This document shows positions 37,101 to 46,100 of a stretch of 64,000 bases of DNA, one piece after another (within the stretch, counting starts at the first letter, position 1; every line of letters begins with the position of its first letter). Position numbers and translations under genes: made by a program. The stretch covers positions 372,001 through 436,000 of the forward strand of contig NW_026262666.1 in the NCBI RefSeq assembly GCF_021869535.1. Reading direction: 5' to 3'. A model generated the notes under the pieces. That model was not told the DNA's origin. It saw only the letters and a list, made by a program, of their open reading frames with translations, and made no database searches. The DNA is from Mytilus californianus (Eukaryota; Mollusca; Bivalvia; Mytilida; Mytilidae).

Positions 37101-40100
37101 TTGTGATATTTACAGAAAACCATTTTTTGGATTTAAGTGTTCACCTATTTATTGATTATATTTACTTGATCACAAAGGATTTAATACAACATGCCTGGAG
37201 GCAATAGCCTTACAAGTAACAGATCTGTGAATAAAAGTGGAAAATGTGGAAACACTGTTCAGACTTTACTAGCTGCCAAAGTAGATAAAGTTGACAAAGA
37301 AAAAACAGAAAAACCTAATAAACAACCAAAAAGAACTCACTCTGAAGTGTCAAATGAATCAAATACAAGTGTTGATCTGACTGGTATAATTAGTATACAA
37401 AGGGACTTAGATGAAATTAAACAAAACCTTGAGGGTGGATTAAAAAAGATAGACCTTGAAAATGCAACAAAAGATCTTGTTAAGTCAAGTGATCTGGAAG
37501 TCATTGTAACATCTATTGTGAAGAATTTATTTAAAGAATTTACTTCATCATTAGAGACAAAAATTGATGAAAAAGTATCAGAAGTTATAGGGGAAATGCA
37601 AGAGAAAATAGATGCATTATCAATTGAAAATGAGAACTTGAGGGAGAAAGCTGAGGTAGCTATGAAAAGCCTATCTGCAACAAAGAAAGAATTACACCAA
37701 AATGAAAGACTGACAAGAGAAGCGATTACCAGCAGCAACTATAATGAACAATATTCTCGCAAAAACAACATAAGAGTTATAAACTTTCCATGGCGAGAGC
37801 GACAAGATCTGCGTGCGGACTTTATAAGTAAAGTGAAAAGGGACATGAATGTAGAACTTGAGGAAAGAGATGTTGTCGCCATCCATAGAATTCCATCTGA
37901 CAAATTAGGACCAAAGCCTCTAATTGTGAGATTATTTAGTAGCGATGTTAAACGAAGAGTGATGCGAGAAAAGAAGAATTTACAAGACCATGTAAGATTT
38001 TATGATGACATTTCCAAAAGAAACATTGAATTGATGAAAAGACTAAATGAGACTGAATGGTTCAGCGACGTATGGTACTTCAACTGTGGTGTATATGGAA
38101 GGATATCTGATGGTCTACAGCTGAAGTTCAATATTTTTGATGACATTTTTCTTAGATTGAGACAAAGGAAATAAGTAGTTAACTTAGTATATGACTTTCA
38201 TTGTTACATGTACATTATGTCTTGATGAATTTTAATTTTTTTTTTTTTTTAAAAGTGTTTTTCTTATTTTCATGGGACAAATCTTAATACTACAAAAGTT
38301 GTCTCCACTTTGTAAAATAGTTGACTATGTCATAACTGATAAATCATATACAGGATATATAAAATTGAAAGAACAATTATACTGCAAAAAACTATTGTTT
38401 TGACATTAATTTAATAAAAAATGTCTGCCATCTTGATGCTAAATTTTTGTTTTTATCTCTATCTTTTTCTTTCCAGTCCTTTATTCTTTTTATTAATTAT
38501 TGCATTTCTGCAATATCATTCCATTACATTTTGTTTTGGTTTAGTTTATGGTGAGTTTCCTACTTATCATTTTTTATGCTTCTATATGTTGGTGAAATGT
38601 TTTCCTTTAGTATTTTTTATACATATGGAGAATAATCAGATATTACTATTACAATTTTTTACGGTCATGTTATGTGCTAGTGTATTTATCGACATCATAT
38701 CATGTGTGCCCTGAAGTTATTAACTGTTAATTGCCAAGGTTTGGGAGATAAAGTTAAAAGAAGAGATGTTTTTAACTATTTAAGAACAAAGAATTATAAT
38801 ATTTACTGTTTACAAGATACTCATTTCTTATGTGAAAATGAAAATAATATAAGAGCTATGTGGGGATATGATAGTTTTTTTTCATCATATAGTTCAAATT
38901 CAAGAGGTGTAGCAGTTATGTTTAATAACAACTTTGAGTTTAAGGTCCTAAAAGAAAAAAAAGATGTTGGTGGCAATTATTTAGTATTAGACTTAGTTGT
39001 TGATACTTTACATTTTACACTTGTAACTATTTATGGACCAAATATAGATAATCCAATTTTTTATGATCAAATTATGTCAATTATAGATGATTTTGGTAAT
39101 GATAGCTATATGATATGTGGTGATTTTAATCTTGTTCTCAACCCTGATATAGATTATTTTAACTATTTACATATAAATAACCCAAATGCTCGGGGAAAAG
39201 TTTTAGAAATCATTGAGGAAAGATGTCTCATTGACCCTTTCCGAGAACTTTACCCAGATTTGAAACGTTTCACATGGAGAAAAAGAACCCCCTTTAAACA
39301 AGCAAGGCTAGATTTTTTTCTTTTGTCTGAAAATTTACTATGCTGTTTGAATAATTGTAATATTGAGCCTAGCTATCGCTCTGATCATTCTATGGTTATA
39401 TTAAATCTAGAATTTAATCCATTTGATCGAGGTAGAGGATTGTGGAAATTTAATAATTCATTATTGTATGATCCAGAATATATGAAGATTGTTAAGGAAA
39501 AAATAGTAGAAGTTAAAAAACAATATGTAACACCTGTTTATGATATAGATAGAATTGAAGACATAAATAATGAAGATCTCCATTTTTGTCGAGCCTTCGA
39601 CTTTTGTCGAAAAAGCGAGACATAGCGATCCTGCATTCCGTCGGCGTCGTCGTCGTCGTCGTCGTCGGCGGCGTCCACAAATATTCACTCTGTGGTTAAA
39701 GTTTTTGAAATTTTAATAACTTTCTTAAACTATCCTGGATTTCTACCAAACTTGGACAGAAGCTTGTTTATGATCATAAGATTATATTCAAAAGTAAATT
39801 TTGTAAAAAACAAATTCCATTTTTTCCGTATTTTACTTATAAATGGACTTAGTTTTTCTGCCAGGAAACATTACATTCACTCTGTGGTTAAAGTTTTTGA
39901 AATTTTAATAACTTTCTTAAACTATCCTGGATTTCTACCAAACTTGGAAAGAAGCTTGTTTATGATCATAAGATAGTATCCAGAAGTAAATTTTGTAAAA
40001 AAAAAATTCCATTTTTTCCGTATTTTACTTATAAATGGACTTAGTTTTTCTGCCAGTTAACATTACATTCACTCTGTGGTTAAAGTTTTTAAAATTTTAA

Positions 40101-43100
40101 CAACTTTCTTAAACTATCCTGGATTTGTACTACACTTGGACAGAAGCTTATTTATGATCATAAGATAGTATCTAGAAGAAAATTTTGATAAAAATATGTT
40201 CCATTTTTTCCGTATTTTACTTATAAATGGACTTAGTTTTTCTTCCAGTTAACTTTACATACAGTCTGCAGTTAAAGTTTTAAAAACATTTATTAGATTC
40301 AAAAACCATCCTGGATTTTTACCAAACTTGGACAGAAGCTACTTACAATCAAAAGATAGTATAGAGAGGAATATTTTTATTAATTTTTTTCCTCATTTTT
40401 GTTGAGCCTGCAATTAACAGCAAAAGTAGGCGAGACACTGGGTTCCGCGGAACCCTTACAAATTTTAATATTAACAGTCACTTATTTCTTGAGACAATGT
40501 TGATGGAAATTAGAGGCAAAACTATATCTTATTCAAGTTATAAGAAAAAAGTAAAAGAAAAACAAGAGAAAGATATTAGAAATGAAATCCTAATTTTGGA
40601 AGAAAAGGTAGATGAAGGTTCAATAAAGATTTTGGAAAATAAAAAATATGAATTAGAAAATATAAGAAAAGAAAAAATTAAAGGGAAAATAATTCGATCA
40701 AGAATACAATGGGTAGAAGAGGGTGAAAAACCTACTAGCTATTTTTGTGGGCTAGAATCAAAAAATTTTACAAATAAGATAATACCAAAAGTAGAAAAAG
40801 AAAATGGAGATGTAATTTCAAAACAAAAAGATATTTTGAAAGAAGTGAAATCTTTTTATGAAAATTTATATAAGAATAAAGATCAGTCAAAGGGAGATAA
40901 ATTCAGTAAACTCGAAGAAGGATTGAAAGATATAAAGTTTAAAAAATTAACTGATGATGAGAAAAATAATCTTGAAGGTAAAATAACAATTGAAGAAGCT
41001 GGTTTGATATTGAAAAATATGAAAAATAATAAAACACCAGGATCTGATGGTTTCTCCACAGAGTTCTTTAAATTTTTTTGGAAAGATTTAAAAATTTTTG
41101 TTGTAGACTCCTTGAACTACAGTACTGAGATTGGTGAACTATCTGTTACGCAAAAACAAGGAATAATTACATGCCTGCCGAAAGGAAATAAACCTAGACA
41201 TTTCTTAAAAAATTGGCGACCTATATCTTTATTAAATACAGTTTATAAAATTGGCTCTGGAGTTATAGCAAAACGCTTTAAAACAGTTTTAGATAAACTG
41301 ATAGATTTCGATCAAACTGGATTTATTAGTGGGAGATATATTGGAGAAAATCTTCGTTTAATTTATGATATTATGCAATTTACTGAGGAAAAAGACATTC
41401 CAGGACTTTTATTGCTCATAGATTTCGAAAAGGCATTTGATTCAATTTCTTGGGAATTTTTAACCAGTGTCTTGAAGTTGTTCAATTTTGGAGAATAAAT
41501 AATTAATTGGGTTAAAGTTTTTTATAACAATATTAAATCAGCTGTTAATCAGGGAGGACATCTATCAGAATTTTTTTCTATAGAACGAGGCTGTAGACAA
41601 GGTGATCCCTTGTCGCCTTATATTTTTATTCTCTGTGCTGAAATATTAGCACTAACAATACGAAATAATGATAAAATAAATGGCATTACAGTTGCTCAAG
41701 CTGAGCACAAACTTTCACAATTTGCTGATGATACATCTCTTATTTTAGATGGTAAAGAAGAATCTTTGAATGAAGCATTAAATGAATTAGATTGGTTTGG
41801 AAATATATCTGGTTTAAATATTAATTTTTCTAAAACACAAGTTATTTGGATAGGAAATAAAAAGTATAGTAATGAGGTATTATGCCAAAATAGAAACCTT
41901 ACATGGGGAGAAACATGTTTTAAGTTATTAGGTATAAGCTTTGATGTTAATCTTGATAGAATTGTAAAAATTAATTATGATGAAAAAATTGTACAAATAA
42001 AATGTGTAATTAAACAATGGTCAAAACGAAATCTTACTGTTATTGGTAGAATTACTGTTGTAAAGACATTGATATTGCCTATTTTAAATCATTTGTTTAT
42101 ATCCTTACCAAATCCAAGTGATGATATTTTAAAAAATGTTATTGAACTTATGTACAATTTTATATGGAGTTCACCAATTGATAGAATAAAGAGAGATGTT
42201 TTACAAAATGATATTGAAGATGGTGGACTCAAAATGATAAATCTTAGTGCATTTATTTTAGCACTGAAGTGTACATGGATAAGGAGATTATTTAAAACAG
42301 ACAACAAATGGCAGAATGTTTTTTTGTCAAATGTTCATGTAGAACTTGAAAAATTTTATGGTTGTGGAAGTGTTTATATACAAAAATTACAACAAAATAT
42401 AAAAAATAAATTTTGGCAAGATGTTCTGAAAGCATGGCAACTTCTCAGAGAAAAAGATGAATATGACAGTTGGGAATGCTTTCTTGCTAGTCCAATCTGG
42501 CTTAACAATAATATAAAGGTAGCAAATAAACCTATTTTTTATAAAGATTGGTTTGAAAATGGTATAAGATTTATAAATGATATTGTAAATGAAGATGGGA
42601 CTTTTTTCTCTCATCAAGAATTAGAAGAAATGTATCAGATAAATGTGAATTTCATGAGATATAATAGTATTATATCTGCTATACATCAAGCATCAAAATC
42701 ATTTGTGGGAAAAAATCACAAATTAGAACTACCTTTAATTCCATCTGCTATTAAAAGACTTGTTAAAAGTTCAAAAGGATCTAAAGATATGTATATTGTT
42801 TTAAATAAAAATAAAAGTGTTCCCACTAGTCAGTTAAGATGGACTGAAATTTTTGGCTTTGATCAAAATCATTGGAAAAAAATTTATAAAATGCCATTTG
42901 TTGTCACAAATAATACTAAGTTACAGTGGCTGCAGTATAGATTCAATCATCGAATCTTAGCTACAAACAAATTTCTTCATAAAATTAAGATTTATGATAA
43001 TCCAAATTGTACATTTTGTAATAGAGAAATTGAAACATTAGAACATTTATTTTGGGATTGTGAACATACACAGATATTATTAGAACAGATTGAAAATTGG

Positions 43101-46100
43101 TTTCTGACCAATGGAGTTAGTGTATTTTTTACAAAAGAAGTTTTTTTGTTTGGTAACATTGCAAAAATATCAAAAGGCAATGCAGAAAATACTCTTTTTC
43201 TTACCATAAAGCAATATGTTTATAATACCAGATGTTTTAAAAAAAAACTGTCAATAAACTCAGTAAAAGAGAAGATGAAATATGTGTATGCAATTGACAA
43301 AAATATTGCTATGAAAAACAAATGTGAACATCAGTTTCACAGAGAATGGAACATTTTTAATAGATTACTTAGTTAAGTACAAAAATGTATACACTTTAAA
43401 TTTAATATTATACATGTTATAAATGAAAATGCTGTATTTACTATGCTAAAATAGAATTCAATGTCTAGATGAATTGTATTGAAAACTCACCACACTATTT
43501 TCTCTCACTCTCTTTCTCTCTCTCTCCGGTGTTCAGACTGCTTTACTCTTTATCTTATATTTGTATATTTAAAAAAAAAATTGCTTCCTAATAAAAAGAT
43601 GTATTGTAAAGATAATATCAATAGATTTATATATTATATATTGTTATTATTTGTGTATACACTGTATTATGTTGTAAATTGGAAGTTATAAATAATAAAA
43701 ATTTAAAAAAAAAAATATTTAACTTCTAAAAGTATGGAACACCACTTAAGCCAATTCAAGGGTCGGTAAGAATTTGTTTAAGAATTTTACATATAGATTC
43801 CACCACTGGAACAAGTGTGTTACGATATTTCTCCACTCGAGACAGTTAAATTTTAATATTTAAAGCATGAGGCTTGCTGAGCATTTTAAATAATTAAAAT
43901 TTAACTGTTGAGAGTGGAGAAATATCGTAATACACGAGTTATAGTGGTGGAATCTGTTTCTCTGATGATTTTTATCCTTCCTTTTCACAGATTTGCAGAA
44001 TGTTGTGCTCTTTATACGTGACGTCACCAAGCATGGTCCTCTTTTTTAATGACATCACAATAGGAAAATTCAGAAGAAACCAAGAAAATTTGACATCATA
44101 ATTAAATTTCGACCAATCATTTGCAGAGAACAGATATTTCACTAGTGAGGAGAAATATTTATCTCACACCGATCAAGAAATGTGAAAATAGCACAAAAAT
44201 TAGAGAAATGATATTCTTGGTTGAGTTACGCGGTAGCTGACTTATGAATGCTTCTATTACCTCTAAAATATATGTTGGAGCATTTGGCATGGTTTCATTA
44301 CATTCATGGATGAGTGATCGTATGTGACATGTGACTTGTATTGTGTAGGGGTAGACATTTTTCCACTTCTCACTGTTTACACTTCTGAAAAGACAAATAA
44401 CTATTGATATATTGACCAGTTATACTACAGAAATGTTCCTTTGTTTCCATTCTACATTACTACAATCAGGTGTGCAGAAAAAAATAAGTAATTAAAGAAT
44501 GATTATATTTACCATTCAGACTATATTTGCATTCTTTTGTTCACTTTCTACATAAATGAAAAATTCCATCTGCATGTATTTTCTAGATTTTGAAGATAAA
44601 TTCTAATCTAATGTTTCCATAGAATGGATAGATATATCTAACATCACTCTTTAATCACATTTCAAAATTGAGACTCCATCCTTTTTATGGACAAAAAAAA
44701 GTTGGAATCTATTCCTTACAGTCAATTGGTATAATTTTTATTCATGTGTTCAGTAAGTATTTAATAACATTTGGTATTCACATTTAAAGAAAATCAGATA
44801 ATTAGTTCATTCCCATTTTCACTAATGCAAAAAAATGAAAAATGGTTTGATTTGGTGTAATTTTTCAAATAATTTATAGGTCAATGGGAGATAATCAAAA
44901 TTTAAAGAAATAGTTTGTAACAGGTTGTAATGATCAATACAGAGATAATTTTTCAAAGTCCAGGTACAGGTCTACAAAACATGTGAATTTTACTAACATA
45001 CAATACAAAGCACACTTACAATATGGAAGTGTAGCTGACAATTAAAAAAATAACTGAGAAACGGTGTAAACTGATCAGCCAACAAAAATAAAACTTCAAG
45101 TTATTGGAATTATGTCTATAACAATATTCTGTTTTAAAAATTCCTGTTTTTTTGTACACCTATAATTATTTTGTGTGTTTTCTTCACTTTTGCATTTTCA
45201 TCTTATTTAAATTTCTCAGTTTTGAAAAAAAAAAACTATTTGTAATTTTTTTTTGCTTATAACTTTAGGTTTCGATGTTCTGTCTATGTTTTTCTTAGTA
45301 CCAGTAATCTTGAAGTATGAAAAAAGTTTCAACCTAGTATTTTGTTCTTACTGGTTCTCTTTTGTTTCTACTTCTCAGTTATTGCATTAATTTTTGATGT
45401 AATAATGTAATAAATAAGGAATTAACTTACTTGTATAACTTAGAGAATTCTCCACTGATTAAATGAGATTCATTACGTATTGTGTTAATTGAACCTGAAA
45501 CAAGAAAAATAAACACATAACTAACATCATAGAAAATAAATGAGCATCCTTTCCTCAATAATTTTCTATTTAGGCCAAATATCTATCTCATGATTACCAT
45601 TTCAAATAAGTTTGGATAAGGTTTGTTTTGTTGGTTTTTTGGTGATTAATTAAAAGTCAACAGTACAAAAGTTTAATGAATGCCACTTTGATGACTTAAA
45701 TTTCATCCCGCCAAAAGTGTGTGTGCATTGGGGGAGGTGGGTGGAGAGGTCTATGTGCACATTAAAATAGTTTAATCCCACCACATTGTTGTGCCGTTAC
45801 CAAGTCAGGCTATCTAACCATGTTTCTTTCTCTCAAAGAATCAATGTTGATTTGGTCTTTTGTACTGTCTAATATTTTTGCTAATTCCTGTTATCTTTTT
45901 CTCATGTTTTTATCTATGGGTTTCTGTTATTTCATCTTAAGTTTATGCTTTATTTGTGTTGTGGGTAAACTCTTTTAATCATTTTCTTTTGGTCAGCCTG
46001 TTGTCTGTCCTTTTTGAACTTAAGAATTTGATATCAATCTTTTTTCACGGATGATAGTGGTGATGGATCATTATCAAGTGACCTCCCGCAAACATGCTAC

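Larger units (their letters stand above)
39583..40457 (+). mobile_element. Rolling-circle-like repeat element (192 bp core) inserted in LINE ORF2
   Basis: About 875 bp. It opens with 'TTTTGTCGAGCC' and a small hairpin (39,596-39,611, loop TTTT), then a (GTC)n microsatellite (about 39,639-39,675), then 3.9 copies of a 192 bp unit (39,683-40,395; 'cactctgtgg' recurs at 39,686, 39,878 and 40,070, with a variant at 40,262), and ends with a 16 bp palindrome (40,440-40,455). This plan (5' end, microsatellite, tandem core, 3' hairpin) matches the pearl/CvE repeats of oysters, thought to be non-autonomous Helentrons. I see no target duplication. Borders are good to about 5 bp. Same end family as 28.02-29.54 kb. 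Confidence 0.75.
36930..43712 (+). mobile_element. L1/Tx1-like LINE, near full length, antisense in an INSC intron
   Basis: A 6.8 kb non-LTR retrotransposon. In order: short 5' leader with an AAGATGGCTGCC motif, ORF1 (37,191-38,174), a T-rich inter-ORF spacer, ORF2 with APE-type endonuclease then reverse transcriptase and a C-terminal Cys/His motif (to 43,376), and a short 3' leader ending in an A-rich tail. A perfect 64 bp direct repeat flanks it (36,866-36,929 and 43,713-43,776). Identical duplications suggest a recent insertion, yet ORF2 is broken by a repeat insertion (39.58-40.46 kb) and by one stop (41,496). It lies opposite to INSC in the intron between 44,261 and 36,617. The clade call rests on the ORF1 type and on 'WVEEGEKPTSYFCGLE' in ORF2. 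Confidence 0.93.

Noticed and set aside
37337..37886. Minus-strand ORFs of 133 and 64 residues
   Set aside because: Antisense shadows of LINE ORF1; no motifs of their own.
39461..39688. Arginine-rich ORF on the minus strand
   Set aside because: Shadow of the (GTC)n tract in the element inserted in LINE ORF2.
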